From NCBI GenBank assembly GCA_958450365.1, contig CAUEEP010000936.1:2230001-2294000 (forward strand): a stretch of DNA of 64,000 nucleotides. Direction: 5' to 3'. Source of the stretch: Mesorhabditis belari (lineage: Eukaryota; Nematoda; Chromadorea; Rhabditida; Rhabditidae). The number at the start of each line of letters is the position of its first letter. Positions within the stretch are counted from its first letter, which is position 1. Position numbers and translations under genes: made by a program. The notes below the pieces were generated by a model. The model saw only the letters and a program-made list of their open reading frames with translations, had not been told where the DNA came from and searched no databases. Of this stretch, positions 15,001-24,881 are shown piece after piece.

Positions 15001-15159
15001 CGCCACGACGACGAATGTGATTTCGACGTTGAGCTGTCAAAATCAATTTTCATCGAAGAACTGGGCCTTTCAGGTTGATTCATTTGAAAGGTGTTTTTAA
15101 TTCTAGACTTTCAGCAAATCGGAAACACGCTCGAGCAAAAGAAAGTCAAAGTGGCCTAG
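4..15159 (+). CDS. Large secreted multi-EGF (fibrillin-like) protein, 5' truncated by window
   Basis: I join 41 exons: 4-128, 170-301, 429-522, 561-617, 658-766, 2142-2263, 2305-2427, 2503-2588, 2876-2957, 3122-3247, 3286-3550, 4048-4306, 4388-4496, 4712-4833, 4872-4983, 5109-5350, 5534-5653, 5967-6025, 6067-6142, 6184-6239, 6312-6396, 6963-7058, 7102-7217, 8174-8237, 8290-8414, 8460-8558, 9135-9239, 9287-9379, 9423-9492, 9599-9675, 9716-9773, 9813-9871, 10641-10728, 11691-11794, 11991-12060, 12784-12872, 12947-13033, 13964-14063, 14795-14906, 14986-15073, 15115-15159. About 1434 residues are visible. Many exons open with a D/N-I-D/N-E-C calcium-binding EGF signature and carry six-Cys EGF spacing, so an extracellular matrix or cuticle-associated role is likely. 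The C-terminal ~350 residues are Cys-containing but not EGF, and no membrane segment follows. AATAAA lies at 15167. Nearly all exons keep phase. The exception is 4872-4983, where one base is missing in the A-run at 4908-4912. The family call is firm; orthology to a particular fibrillin-like gene is not. Confidence 0.85.
803..915 (-). mobile_element. tRNA-derived SINE, family C
   Basis: The minus strand carries a pol III A-box-like TCATTGGTAGAGCG and a B-box-like GGTTCAGAATCCC. It lacks a full cloverleaf. It matches 37545-37640 in order and spacing (GGCGCCG next to the B box). It lies in an intron of the EGF gene. Confidence 0.6.
999..1953. mobile_element. Mariner-type non-autonomous element with nested repeat
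   Basis: The left end reads TTAGGTTGATAAGAAAGTTC and the right end is its imperfect inverse (GACTTTCTTGTCAACCTGA). TTAGGTTG is the usual terminus of nematode mariner elements. No transposase frame is visible. A second element lies inside, about 1533-1795, with TAATAGTACCCC ends facing each other. Related ends recur at 13065 and 20085. The whole sits in the 1.4 kb intron before exon 2142-2263. Confidence 0.6.
3560..3842 (-). mobile_element. tRNA-derived SINE, family A
   Basis: The minus strand holds an A box (TGGTGCAGTCGG) and a B box (GGTTCGACCCC). It ends in a tail of GACA repeats followed by ACTGCTCT and a TATAGT end. The same tail closes copies at 21584, 52018 and 55119. The head region (CCAAAACATCCAG and a CCGCC/GGCGG hairpin) is shared with the 52/55 kb copies. 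Confidence 0.65.
5447..5493. repeat. Perfect short hairpin in an intron
   Basis: Two complementary arms of about 20 bp (TTTCCAGCTATTAGAGGCT and its inverse) meet around a few bases in an EGF-gene intron. Any RNA from this strand would fold into a stem. It has no pyrimidine-rich run typical of a terminator and no coding content. Confidence 0.7.
7308..7828. mobile_element. Mariner-type MITE with ~40 bp inverted ends
   Basis: The ends TTAGGTTGATGTAAAAGTC and the exact inverse at the right (GACTTTTGCATCAACCTAA) enclose about 500 bp without a long frame. The terminal inverted repeats extend to about 40 bp. It is intronic. Inner sequence (GGTTTGCTC near the left end) resembles the element at 14180-14783. 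Confidence 0.75.
7925..8120 (+). mobile_element. tRNA-derived SINE, family B (pyrimidine-led)
   Basis: A C/T-rich tract of about 70 bp leads into a tRNA-like body with an A box (GGATAGCTCAGTCATTAGCG) and a degenerate B box. It is followed by a tail TTCTTTGTCATTCCTTACTT. Head, body and tail recur in the same order at 22585-22800 and, inverted, at 36510-36715. Confidence 0.6.
8585..8996. repeat. Long near-perfect foldback element
   Basis: Arms of about 175 bp (8585-8760 and 8822-8996) are near-exact inverse complements around a ~60 bp loop. The element occupies the intron between exons 8460-8558 and 9135-9239. It carries no frame. The primary transcript would form a long hairpin here. Confidence 0.85.
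9914..10534. repeat. Long foldback element, ~240 bp arms
   Basis: The left arm (about 9914-10157) and right arm (about 10287-10534) are near-perfect inverse complements, starting with the motif TTTTGCGCACCACACTAAAA. It lies in the intron before exon 10641-10728. No coding frame is seen. Confidence 0.85.
10780..11632. mobile_element. Non-autonomous element with inverted ends
   Basis: The left end (ATTATTAGAGCGACCGATCG) and right end (GGGTCGCTCTAATAAAGC) are inverse in their first ~16 bp. About 0.85 kb in between shows only short shadow frames. It sits in an EGF-gene intron. Confidence 0.45.
12158..12763. mobile_element. Mariner-type MITE with very long inverted ends
   Basis: TTGGGTTGTCCAGTTATGAA at the left meets its inverse TTCATAACTGGACAACCCAA at the right. 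Complementarity continues, with gaps, for about 200 bp per side. It fills the intron before exon 12784-12872. A short direct repeat (ATGAGTGTTATATATCATT, twice) lies in the left arm. Confidence 0.75.
13065..13755 (-). pseudogene. Decayed Tc1/mariner-like transposase fragment
   Basis: The minus strand reads as the N-terminal helix-turn-helix half of a Tc1/mariner transposase (GRPNSARQ, then a basic stretch resembling the usual R-N-P-R-K-S-I-R motif). It is broken by several stops and frameshifts. The catalytic DDE/D part is incomplete. The left edge (13065-13150) carries the TAATAGTACCCC end also seen at 1533 and 20085. It lies inside an intron of the EGF gene. Confidence 0.5.
14180..14783. 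mobile_element. Degenerate mariner-type MITE
   Basis: The right end is the inverse of TTAGGTTGGCCAATACC. The sub-terminal block (GGAGCAAACCGTAGGTCAAT) matches the 7308-7828 element. The left end is degenerate and its boundary is approximate. Intronic. Confidence 0.4.
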
Positions 15160-15298
15160 GAAAGAGAATAAAGATTTGTTGGAATTTATCTGAATAATAA
15201 AATAACAGAGATTGACAAATCATGCCTTTGAAGCACATCTTTTCTGAGTAAAAAATGTAAACTAAATTATTTAAGAAACCTTTGTTGATAAACCGATC

Positions 15299-16029
15299 AG
15301 GCTAGGATTTCGATGTTTTTGGGAGAATCGATAGAGCTATCGACTGTACTGGTTGCAATGTCACCTCGAGAACTTTCGCAAACGATAATAGATCGGTTTG
15401 TATTTTTTATCTACTTGATAAAGATATTCAACTTAATGAATTTGAAAGATATTCCATTAGCATTTCTAGTTCGATAAGTGCCCAATTAATATATAAGTAG
15501 TCGATAAGTGCCCAATCAGTATCAATTTACACCTAAGGAAGAAACTTTAGCAAAACCTTCAGACTACATCATAGCCGTTATCCAGAAAACTTCTAACCAA
15601 CATCAATCGATTCTCCGTGTCGGTTTACATAGGACATGTGAGCTAAAAATTTGCTTTAAAGCTTGTGGAGCGAGCTAGACGGGTTCAAAGTTTGGTTGTC
15701 ACGACTTTTTTTGCGCCTCTGCCCAACTTTGAGCCCCTCTAGCTCGCTCCAGAAGCTTTAAATCGGATTTTTAGTCCTATGTAAATTGACACGGAGAATC
15801 GATTGGTGGTGGTTAGAAGTTTTCTGGCTAGCAGCTAAGGGTCTAAAACCCCAAGCCCTCTTAAGTTCTCGCACAAAAATGCAAATTTTTCCGAGTGAAT
15901 TTCATTTTAGAAAAATTTCATTGTAGCCATGATGTAGCTTGAAGATTTTACTAAATTTTTCCCTTGGGTGTAAATTGATTGGGCGCTTCTCGACGAAGCC
16001 CTCTTCCCAAAAACACCGAAATCCTAGCT
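15299..16029. mobile_element. Foldback element carrying a captured host exon/intron piece
   Basis: Outer ends are inverse (GCTAGGATTTCGATGTTTTT versus AAAACACCGAAATCCTAGC). Long inner arms about 15530-15720 and 15715-15860 also pair. Between the left end and the arms, 15341-15470 is a diverged copy of 12816-12946, that is 57 bases of an EGF-gene exon plus its whole downstream intron to the AG. The element lies just 3' of the EGF gene and separates it from sulfotransferase 1. Confidence 0.7.
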
Positions 16030-16266
16030 ACGGGTTTGAAACCAATTCAAATTATTGATGAAATTTGACTGAGAAACTTTTCTTGACCATTGTAGAGTTA
16101 CAACGGTTTGACAAGCCAAATTTGTCTCGATTTTCAATTTTTTTCGAAATCCCGACTCCCGATCTGGATCTTTTTTCTTTTCACCTCTAATCTGAACCAC
16201 CGATCGTTTTCTCTTTTCCGGATTTTTTTTTTGTGTCTAAGCGTGCATATTTTCTTTTCAACCTCT

Positions 16267-17967
16267 ATGAATTTCTTGGTTTACTTGATATTTTTAATTT
16301 CTTTTATCTGGAAATTAAAGGCTATACAAGAACAAAAGCCTGGTTAGTTTTAAAAGTCAAATTTTCAAGCCTAATTATAATTTTAGTTGTTTTTTTGAAA
16401 CCCATTCAATTACAACAAGCTCTTCAAGCAAAAGATATTGTAAGTTATGATTTTTCAGGGATAATTCTTTTTCCAGAACTTCAGCAAAATGGGAATGAGC
16501 TATTGCAAGATACCGAAAAATATGTCGACTTTGACGAGAGCGATTCTCTGTGATCTCTATCGACGATACAAAAGAATTCCATTCACGCAAGAGTTCAAGA
16601 ATAACACAAACTATCACAAGTAAGGAATCTGTATAATAAATTAAGTGGTACCTTGAAAAAACTAGTAAGTCAAAAGCCAGAGTCAGACCAAGTCGATTGG
16701 CGTGAAGCAGTTGGATCCCAATTTCTCTGTTAGGTGCCTGACCTCACGAATTTTGCCAGGTCAACCTGGTCTGACTAGCTATCTTTTCCTAAACAAACCC
16801 TGCATACAACAAAACTTTTTACAGCCCTTGTGAACAAGCAAATTGGTATCCAGCCGCTTTGCCACAAGTCGAAGAGTGGAGATCACCGAGAGAAGCGCTG
16901 GATTTCGCCGTAATTCGTGATCCAGTCAATCGATTCATTTCACTATATGGACACTTCTGCAAGTATTCTTTTCTTGTTTTTCATCAATAACGATTTTAGG
17001 TCTCTAAAACAGTGCAAAGGTGCAGATACAGAGAAATTCGCGGAAGCTCTATACTTGATGTTTTCAAACGGAACGAGGCCTGAATGGATGACGTTTAGAC
17101 AGTCAAATATTTTGAAATATCATGCTCAACCGCAGTCGTGGTGAGTTATTGAGGAGAAAAAGATTTACATATGAGTAAAATATCAGTTCACATGCATATC
17201 CCGTTTACCGTAACCGTAGCTCGTAAGAGATGTTTCCGTAATCAACTCGGACAGCTCTAAATCAACTCTAAAGCGTGCCCCGATTACCGTAGTATTCCGT
17301 AATAGATACTACCGTAATCCAGTCCAGTAGTTGAAGGAACTACATTAATATCAAGTAACCAGTCAGCTAGTTCAAAGAGACAATTAGAAAAACTGTAGTG
17401 TAATTACTTTTTTATTGCAGTTTATCACTAATTATAATTACTAAAGTGAGTTCGAGAATACGGTGTCTGGAACACGCTTTACCTGCGTTGTTTATTGGAA
17501 AAAGTTGAAAAATAGCAGTGCTGTCGACTGAATATTTCATTTCATGATACTTAGACAGAGATTTGGTTCAGTCTGGGATCTAATAGCATTTCTTATTGAA
17601 TTTTAAAGATCATAAAACATTTATACCATTTCCAGGTTCTGCGATATCCGAAATCGAGCCGATTCCTACTCATTTGTAATCTACACAAATCAACGATCAC
17701 AAATGAAAAGGGATTTCTTCGAAATTTTCCGAAAATCCGGGATCCCTCCAAGATTCGCTATCGAGGTACCGAAATCTTCAAATCACAAAATTTTACTTTT
17801 AGGCTTTAAATCATCTGAGCAAATCGAGTACAAGACATGCATCGAATCGAAATGATTCCAAATTGTTAAAAGAATCAGCTCTCCAAAATGATAACACAAT
17901 GCAATACATCAATGCTATTTATCATTCCGATTTCGATTTATTATTTCCAAGTTTTGATGATGAATAA
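16267..17967 (+). CDS. Sulfotransferase 1 (Sulfotransfer_2 family), secreted or type II Golgi
   Basis: Seven exons (16267-16342, 16387-16439, 16477-16619, 16825-16962, 17000-17140, 17636-17765, 17803-17967) close in phase to 281 residues. A hydrophobic N-terminal segment (residues 3-15) would act as a signal or anchor. CKIPKNMST is the 5'-phosphosulfate loop and VIRDPVNRFIS the 3'-phosphate loop of PAPS-dependent carbohydrate sulfotransferases. This matches the nematode-expanded Sulfotransfer_2 group, which transfers sulfate from PAPS to sugar in the Golgi. The acceptor sugar cannot be read from sequence. AATAAA lies at 17995. A second, diverged copy with the same exon plan is at 60324-61984. 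The first ATG is chosen because exon 1 gives a signal segment and correct phase. Confidence 0.85.
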
Positions 17968-18141
17968 CCTAATCTGATTGCTCAATAATATTTTAATAAA
18001 GATAATTAATAACTAAACTTTTACTTGGTCTCTCACAAAGAAATATAAAGCTCTCGTTTTACACAAAAAGCAAGCTAAAGGCTATGGTCAGCTTGCCAGC
18101 GTCTGACTAAAATAAACAGCCTTTTCTCGATTTTTCTGCAG

Positions 18142-18282
18142 ACAGATCCAGAGCTTAAAGAAAATGACCCTCGATCATTAAGAGCTCTAAAAAATGCTGG
18201 ATTTTCCGAACAACGTGTCGAAACCCGGGTATCCACTTCCGAAAATGGTTTTGTGAATTTCCTTGAAGAATATTTAGCTTAA
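18142..18282 (+). pseudogene. Orphan 3' exon of an unrecognised gene
   Basis: After a good acceptor (TTTTTCTGCAG) comes an open frame of 46 codons ending TAA. Its coding character is clear (charged, DPRSLRALKNAGF, ending FLEEYLA). No upstream exon of the same gene is visible: the preceding sequence is the 3' end of sulfotransferase 1. It could be a transposed last exon or an alternative terminal exon. I do not recognise the family. Confidence 0.4.
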
Positions 18283-18861
18283 CACTCTCTGCCAATGAAT
18301 TTAAACCAAATTTGAATCGAATAACATAAAAATTCAGTATATTTGAGCAGGTTGGGAAAAAACAATCGTCCTAAATGGTTATAATATTACAATATTCTGC
18401 TATAATGTAGCTTTACTAGGGTTAAGGGTTAAAGTAGTCACTTGTACTGCAGTTCTTACAGTACATACTGTAGCTCAAATATCATGTATTCTGTAGCTTT
18501 AAAGTGCTGATGTTATAGTGTTAAGGTAATTTGTCATATTTTAAAATTTCAAAGCCAAGAGAAAAATCATCTGGCTTTTTTTCCGTTTGTAAGGAAAAAA
18601 TCTACTCTCTCACTACAATAATCATTTTATCTAACTTTCATAATCTCCAACTTTTCACTCACCAAATGATCGCGCTTCTTGCAAAAATTCGTGGTATTTT
18701 CGTGGTTACAGTTTCCTTTGTTGTTGTTTTGTTGTTTTGACATTGTTTGACAAGACATTGTTTGTTTCTGAACAAAACCCAAACCCAGAGAAGTTCACTA
18801 AATGCACAGTAATAAATTTTCAATGATATTTAAGCTGAACTGTTTGAGAAACTTTGGAACT

Positions 18862-21800
18862 TTATTTCAAACTATGGCTCAATATCTCGACATCTTTCTG
18901 TCGCAGTGATTTGAAGTCCCGAGGCTTCTTTGACTCCTCACCAAGAGCGCTTGTTGGTGTGGGTGAAGCCAGTGGATCATGCTAAAATTGACTATTGTGG
19001 AATCACTTTCTTAAACTCACCGAATCCGATTGAGCATATTCGATTTTCAAAACGAGCACATCGATTCGCACGAGTTTTTCCCATGGGACTTTATCGAGAT
19101 TGACGATGAGCTCCCCATTTGAGCCTGGAGTAGTGAATTGTTGCAAGAATTGGATAAAAAGCTTGGCTATTATAGATTGATAGATTTCAGAGATCTGCTT
19201 ATTATCTTCTTACGCTTATATCATTTGAAAGTTACGAATTTCCTCTAAAAGATAGTCGAAAACTTCCCGTCGCTTTCCCACTTTCCGCATCAATATGCCC
19301 AAATTTTTGGGATCAATTTTTGCCTTAAATTTGGCAGTATTTCCGCTACAAATTTTGCATCCTAGTAAACCACTAGAGCAGCTAAATTTTGTCACTGTAC
19401 ATCACTTTGTAAATAAGCTTGATCTTGAAGAAAAGGCGTGTTCAAAAAAATGATTAGGAACTTGTCTACTTGCCCGCCGAAAGTCAGAATTGATCTGGCT
19501 GACTAGAATGACTAGAATTTAAGGTAAGTAATTTTGGTTTAAAAATGTTAAGGTTAGCTTCTAGTTAAAGACATATTATATGAAAAGAACAACCCCTGAA
19601 AAGTACTCAACCTTTTGATTTGCTCAATTCGGTTCCCGTTGACAGAATTGTCACTTTGGTCTAAACTCGTTTTTTTAAGCACAAAAATTTTTGCCTCACT
19701 TGATCCACGACTTTCACATTTTGCAACGTGTATTCGGTGAGATTCACATCAATCAACCACGCATAGATTATCGTGTTTTGTTGATCTTGTGGGTTCCAGA
19801 CTCTCTGTTTGGGCAAATTATCGTTTCTCAAGTTGCTCGTATACCTAAAGCTTTTTATTGATAACAATAAGATTTATTTCACCAACCAAACATTGTTCAA
19901 ATCGCTTTGATAAGCCCATGGATGGGTTCCGTAAACAGCTTCCGCGTTCGCTTTGACGAAGTCGCCGATTTGGCGAAGTCTGGAACTTACGACTGAGACT
20001 TGAATGGTTACTTCCAAGGTTTTACAAAGTCATTTTTTCTCAGCTCCCAGATTTTTCTCAATTGTTTTTGATACCAAAAAATACTAGATTAGAAGTGCTA
20101 TCGTTTGACGCTCAAATACACATTGTAGCATAAAGCAGCTCGGAAAACGCAGCGACTAAAGTAGACTACGCGGCGCAATACCCCGTCATTATGGGGGCTT
20201 CTATTAGAATGATTACGGTAGACCACAGTCAAGAGTATTGCTTTGTCGTTACATCTTACCCTTACCTTTCCTCAAGAAGTGGCGGGATTTTCCCATGCAT
20301 ATCAGGACCAACATTCAGCAAAAAGTTCCCATTGCAAGCGATTGTTTGAGCGAGTTCGGCAATAGCATCGTGTACAGAAAGAACATCTCCGCTCTAGAAA
20401 CGAATGGGATCCTAGTCTAACTCTTTCCAGACTAGGACAGAGTTAGACCAGGTCGACAGTAAGCCTAGGAGCTCAGTCAGAATCATTTCAATTCAGACCT
20501 GAGGCCAGGCTCCGCAAGGATTTAGTTTCAGATCTGGGCTAGTTGCTATGAAATATCCCTGACTGTAAGGGAATTAATGCCTAACTTACTCTCATTGTCC
20601 GTCGTCCTCCCCACGAGTACTGATCCAGCGAGTCACAGTTCTCCCATTTTCTTGCCAATAAAGTTCCTACAACTAGAGGTTTCTTCAAAAGAAAATAAGC
20701 AAACCAGCTATATAGTTATCTTCATATGTGAGATATCCTCCATGCACTCCCATAACACCTCGACCCCAACGATCGTTGACGACAACCGTGTCTTTCACGG
20801 GGCTGAAAAATAGACGTATACCAGGTATTATACTTGTTTAACAATATCTGATAACAAAAAACTTAAAAGATACTCAAACTCATTAAGCTCAACGGTAAAT
20901 GATAGTGAAATCGCTGGTTTTGCTCACTAGGAGCAAGTAAAGTTTCCCATTTTTACCGTAATGAGTTAGCCTGACTTCTGGTTTGACTCTGATTGGCCTA
21001 GCTACAATGCTGGCCTGGCATGAAAAGTGCCTGGACCTAGACCTGGTCAGCCTTGCTTACAGGCACAGTCTTCATGACTCAGCTGCATGACTTTCAGTAG
21101 GCAAGGGGTAAACAAACAGTTTGCCATTTTTAAGCAAATTTATTATATTGTTATCCCTATTCTTGTCGTTAACCTTGTCTACTTTATGTGAAATCTTTCT
21201 TCCATCAAACCTTTCATTGTACAACCAAGCGATGAACTCTTTGCTTTTCCAATACTCAGCTGTCATATCCCAATCTCCATCCGACCAGACGACTTCCGGT
21301 TGATACGTGTTAACAATATCCAAAAGTTGAGGATAAGAGATTTGCTGGATTGATAAGAGATAAGCTCAGCTAAGAAATTTCACGTACATCCACGTAATCA
21401 GTCGTGTTCTTTTGCGTATCTTGCATGTACTGTGGATTGAACCATTCATAGAGCGAGAAGTAAAGTCCGAAATGGATATCCGTTTTGGCGAATGCTTTCT
21501 TCAGCGCATCTAGATTCTCATATTTCTTTAAACCAGCAGAAAAATCCGTCTAACAGCAGGTTTTTCTGGGTGGGTTTTCTAGTCGCTGTGGCGCAGTCAG
21601 GAGCGTGCTTGTTTTCAGCCCACTGGATGCAGTTTCGATTCCCGTAGTACCCCTCAATCTTAGCTCTTTTTATTTTCTATTTTAAATGGCACAACTACAA
21701 TATATTCTAAGGTTTTATAAAGAATTCTGAGCTTTATTAGCTCGCACAGACAGACAGACAGACACTGCTCTCTTATATATAGTAAATTCTATAAATCTCT

Positions 21801-23691
21801 TCACCAATGACGTCGATTTTTGGTCCAATATCCACCGAATTCCAATTCCACGAGACTTTCGATGGCCACATTGTGTAGCCCTCATGATGTTTTGAGGTGA
21901 AAACGAAATATCTAAACTTTTTACTGCTTTAATTTCGTGATTTCTTTAAAAAAGCTAAACCCCAAACTTACTTATTGGTAAAGTTCTTTATTTATTGAAT
22001 ATTTTCCATTTATATATACTTAGGGAAACAAGAAACTCTTTAAAATATCTTTAAAGATATCCATCAAGTTTGTGAAATGGGTTACCACAATAATAATGCT
22101 ATTTTTTGTACTTTCTACCCTAGCCCCATTCTCTAATCTGCACTAACAATAAATTTAACTGATAAGCAAGTCCTGTAAAGTCCTATTATGGCAACTAAAA
22201 GTATTCAGCTTGCAAGACTGAATACCTTATCAAAAAATACTTACTTTGCACCCGAGGCTTCAACGATCTCTCGAAATGCATCTGCATCAAAGAATTCGGC
22301 TCGAAACTAGAAGATTGCGAGTTTTAAAAGTTTAACTTGAAAAAAATGTCTTACATCGTTTGCAAATTGGGCATAAGTATACCCAGGAGCGTAGTTTTTC
22401 GCCATATACTCCGTGCAGTTTGGGTCATTCTCGCCTTGCCAATGCCACCAGAACCATTCAGATCTAAATTGTGCATTTTGGATATATTCCAAACCGGGAG
22501 CTACATTAAATTCACATTAAATGTGACAATACTATACTTTTGGTTGATCTTATATGTAAAATTTTGTAAGCGCCAAGTCCGCGTATTCCCCTCTCTTTTT
22601 TCCTTCCTCTTTTTTCCTTGTCTTTCCTTTCTTGTTCTTTCTCTTCCCTTATGTTTCCTATTTCTTCTTGGGCAAAAAAAGACGTCAATGGCTCTATGGT
22701 AGAGCATCTGCCCGGTAATCAGAAGACCCAGGGTTCAATTCCCCTTCGATTCCATATTCTTTGCCATTCATTTCTTTACTTTATTAAGTAAGTTTAAGTA
22801 TTAAGTAAGTAATATTTACAAGGGCAGGTCAACTGGGCGTGCCAGCCAAATGACATTCGACACAGAATTTCAAGCTGATTTCGAATCTGCTTTCCGTTTC
22901 TGCTATGGAGCACTCTGTCAAAAGTTATAAACGTGTCAAGTTTTGTATGGATTTCAAAAATCACACCCCGAGTTTATAAACAGCTTTCCCAGAGATTTTA
23001 TTTGATAATGTTAATAGTTAAAAGTAAACATTTTTAAAATGAACCTTTATTTGAAACGGAGAACAATTAACATTGCAAATCCAAAAAAGTAGAATGGAGG
23101 ACTCGAACTAGAGAGTCTTTGTTTTCTACTCTAGCCCACTACCACTCGGCTACTACAGCTTCTACAAATTCTACGTCGATGGCTCATCCCATTTGGCTGG
23201 CACACCTAGTTGATCTTCCCTTTTAAGGAAGACAAACATCTACAAGAATTTTTCAATAACACAACGCTAATTGTTAGTTAAGATACGATATTTAGTCGCT
23301 GAGTCAAAAAGTTGGAATCTCACCGATATCCGGGTACACAATAAACACCCCAATGCATGAAGATCCCGAATTTCGAGTTGTCATACCAATCGGGAAGCGG
23401 CCGGGAATCGATCGACTCCCATGTTGGCTAGGTTTAACAATTAGAATGACAATATGCGCAATATAATCTTGCTGAGATATTTAGATACTGGTATTTGGCT
23501 CAAATCTTGAGCAGCTTTCAAGAACCAATACTAATTACATTGAATGTGACAATACCAAACTTTTGTTCACTTCACAATCCAGCACTTGTATTTTCAAAGA
23601 ACAGATCGCATTTTGAAAGCAAAATTTTGTTTACCTCGTAAGTTTGTGTTAACACCGTAGCGAATAGCGTGATCAAAATATGGAAAAACAT
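18862..23691 (-). CDS. Alpha-L-fucosidase (GH29), secreted/lysosomal
   Basis: Fifteen exons on the minus strand: 23635-23691, 23324-23427, 22355-22463, 22245-22306, 21805-21911, 21388-21549, 21211-21344, 20705-20802, 20590-20672, 20266-20393, 19887-19979, 19700-19844, 19612-19660, 19021-19166, 18862-18981, about 531 residues. It has a signal peptide ([14 protein letters not shown]), then the GH29 landmarks [46 protein letters not shown] (the nucleophile Asp), DRWGRG, KWENCDS and [10 protein letters not shown]. It hydrolyses alpha-fucosides from glycoconjugates. The join between exons 21805-21911 and 21388-21549 does not keep phase with standard GT-AG sites. A SINE lies about 12 bases past that exon, so this junction may be damaged. 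A truncated copy is at 29289-30322. Confidence 0.85.
20085..20228. repeat. Short copy of the TAATAGTACCCC repeat family
   Basis: Shares the internal block CACATTGTAGCATAAA and end motifs with the nested repeat at 1533-1795 and the edge at 13065. It lies in a fucosidase intron and has no frame. Confidence 0.45.
21584..21795 (+). mobile_element. tRNA-derived SINE, family A, inside fucosidase intron
   Basis: A box (TGGCGCAGTCAGGAGCG) and B box (AGTTTCGATTCCC) head a body ending in a four-fold GACA run, ACTGCTCT and TATATATAGTAAA. That tail is shared with the copies at 3560, 52018 and 55119. The right edge lies only ~10 bases from fucosidase exon 21805-21911 on the opposite strand. Confidence 0.7.
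22585..22800 (+). mobile_element. tRNA-derived SINE, family B
   Basis: A ~90 bp pyrimidine tract precedes a tRNA-like body (A-box region GGCTCTATGGTAGAGC, B box GGGTTCAATTCCC). The tail TTCTTTGCCATTCATTTCTT follows. The D arm folds, but the acceptor stem does not pair and there is no T33. This supports a SINE rather than a working tRNA. It lies in fucosidase intron 2. Confidence 0.65.
22824..23225. repeat. Foldback element with tRNA-like insert
   Basis: Ends GGGCAGGTCAACTGGGCGTG and the inverse at 23170-23225 (TTTGGCTGGCACACC..GTTGATC) face each other. Between them, 23088-23165 is a tRNA-like body on the minus strand (A box TAGCCGAGTGGTAG, B box AGTTCGAGTCC). A rearranged copy lies at 29625-29860, within the second fucosidase copy. 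Confidence 0.55.
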
Positions 23692-23976
23692 CTTATTATT
23701 GGCTGGATTACTCTTTGGTGGCACTGTTCAAATCAGAACAAGCACTGATTTTAGGGCTTTTCCCTTATAAACTGATAAGCCGAAAATCTGGGAAAAGGCT
23801 TTTATTACACTTTTTACTAACAGAAAACAAGGAAATAGATTTTTTTGACCAAAAGTAGGAACAATTATCTGAAGAATTGAAAGCCTTGGCTTTAAAAAAC
23901 TGGATCAAAGTTTTCAATCAAATAGCTGAATAACTTTTTGAGCTTTATTGACATTAAACGATAATTTCCAGATCTA

Positions 23977-24372
23977 TCAAATCGCCTCCGCGAACCTTAA
24001 TCTAGCGTGTTTGTAGTCGAAAATCGTGTAGAATCTCTCGATGAACGACGTGCTAAAACTCCAACGATTGCCCGTTCGATTGCCGAACATTAGCCAAGAG
24101 CAATGGTGGGAACCCTGGAAGTTGAAGAATCGGATAAAAATTAAAACCTTAGAATCGACAACCCAGCGATAGGAAACTGACCGGAATTAACATAAATTGA
24201 ACTATGCTTCTAGGAAAGATGGGCTTACAATAACTGTCTCAGCTTTACTAAAGCTTATTGACATAAACAGTTTAAATTTTTTAAAAGTAACGATATTGTG
24301 GAGGAGCGCATTCTAGTTAGCAACTCACATAAAAAGCTTTGTAGCCTTTCGGCGTGAACATTAATTCCAGAC
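23977..24372 (-). pseudogene. 3' remnant of pepsin-like aspartic protease
   Basis: Only the last exon (23977-24114) and the 3' part of the one before (about 24330-24372) survive. They are near-identical to 30606-30743 and 30957-31073 of the intact protease. The last exon still reads through to its stop with the C-terminal GNRTGNRW and FIERFYTIFD motifs. Sequence past 24372 is unrelated, so there is no catalytic Asp and the copy cannot encode an enzyme. Its stop lies 286 bases from the fucosidase ATG, as in the second copy. Confidence 0.9.
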
Positions 24373-24386
24373 CACGACAGGGATGA

Positions 24387-24557
24387 CTACAGGGGAATCT
24401 CTGTGAACTTCTCGTATGGAGGGAGACTTCTCTCTCGTCTACTCAATAGTTGGAATCCCTCCGAAGTGTCGATTACCGTGTGTCGATTGTTGAGCAAAAT
24501 TTCCGTCTTGTCGAGGGGAAAGAAAATGGCTTTGTTTTTTTTCAATGTGTCAAAGCC
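24387..24557 (-). CDS. Possible terminal exon, unrecognised protein
   Basis: On the minus strand a frame of 56 codons follows an acceptor (TATTATAG) and ends TAG. Composition looks coding (FFPLDKTEILLNN, SRRERSLPPYEKF). It begins right where the protease remnant stops. No upstream exon could be joined in phase, so it may be an orphan exon. The family is unknown. Confidence 0.3.
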   Translation of the reverse strand, partial: GFDTLKKNKAIFFPLDKTEILLNNRHTVIDTSEGFQLLSRRERSLPPYEKFTEIPL

Positions 24558-24881
24558 CTATAATAGTGATTGATGATGTAAATGACTGAGCCGAGTTTGT
24601 AAAAAGTTTCTTTTGCGGTTCATCTTTTTTCCAGTTCTACATCGACTCGTTTCTTTACTTTTATTTATTCGTTGGTATTTGAAACTTGTTGGATCTGAAA
24701 GTAGAAAAAAAAGTTGATTTGTTAATGCCAAAATTTCACTTCGATCCGTTTCGAATTTCGGTGAGGTGGTTTTAGAAAAGCTTTCAATTTGAACCAGTTA
24801 GCTTTATTAGGCTTCAAGTGTGTTTCAAGAAATTTTTCACTTGTCATTCTTGTTGACCTTGTTAAGTTCAGCCTCTTCTAG

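Noticed and set aside
22682..22760. Possible functional tRNA gene
   Set aside because: No paired acceptor stem and no T33 in the loop; same unit recurs as a SINE.
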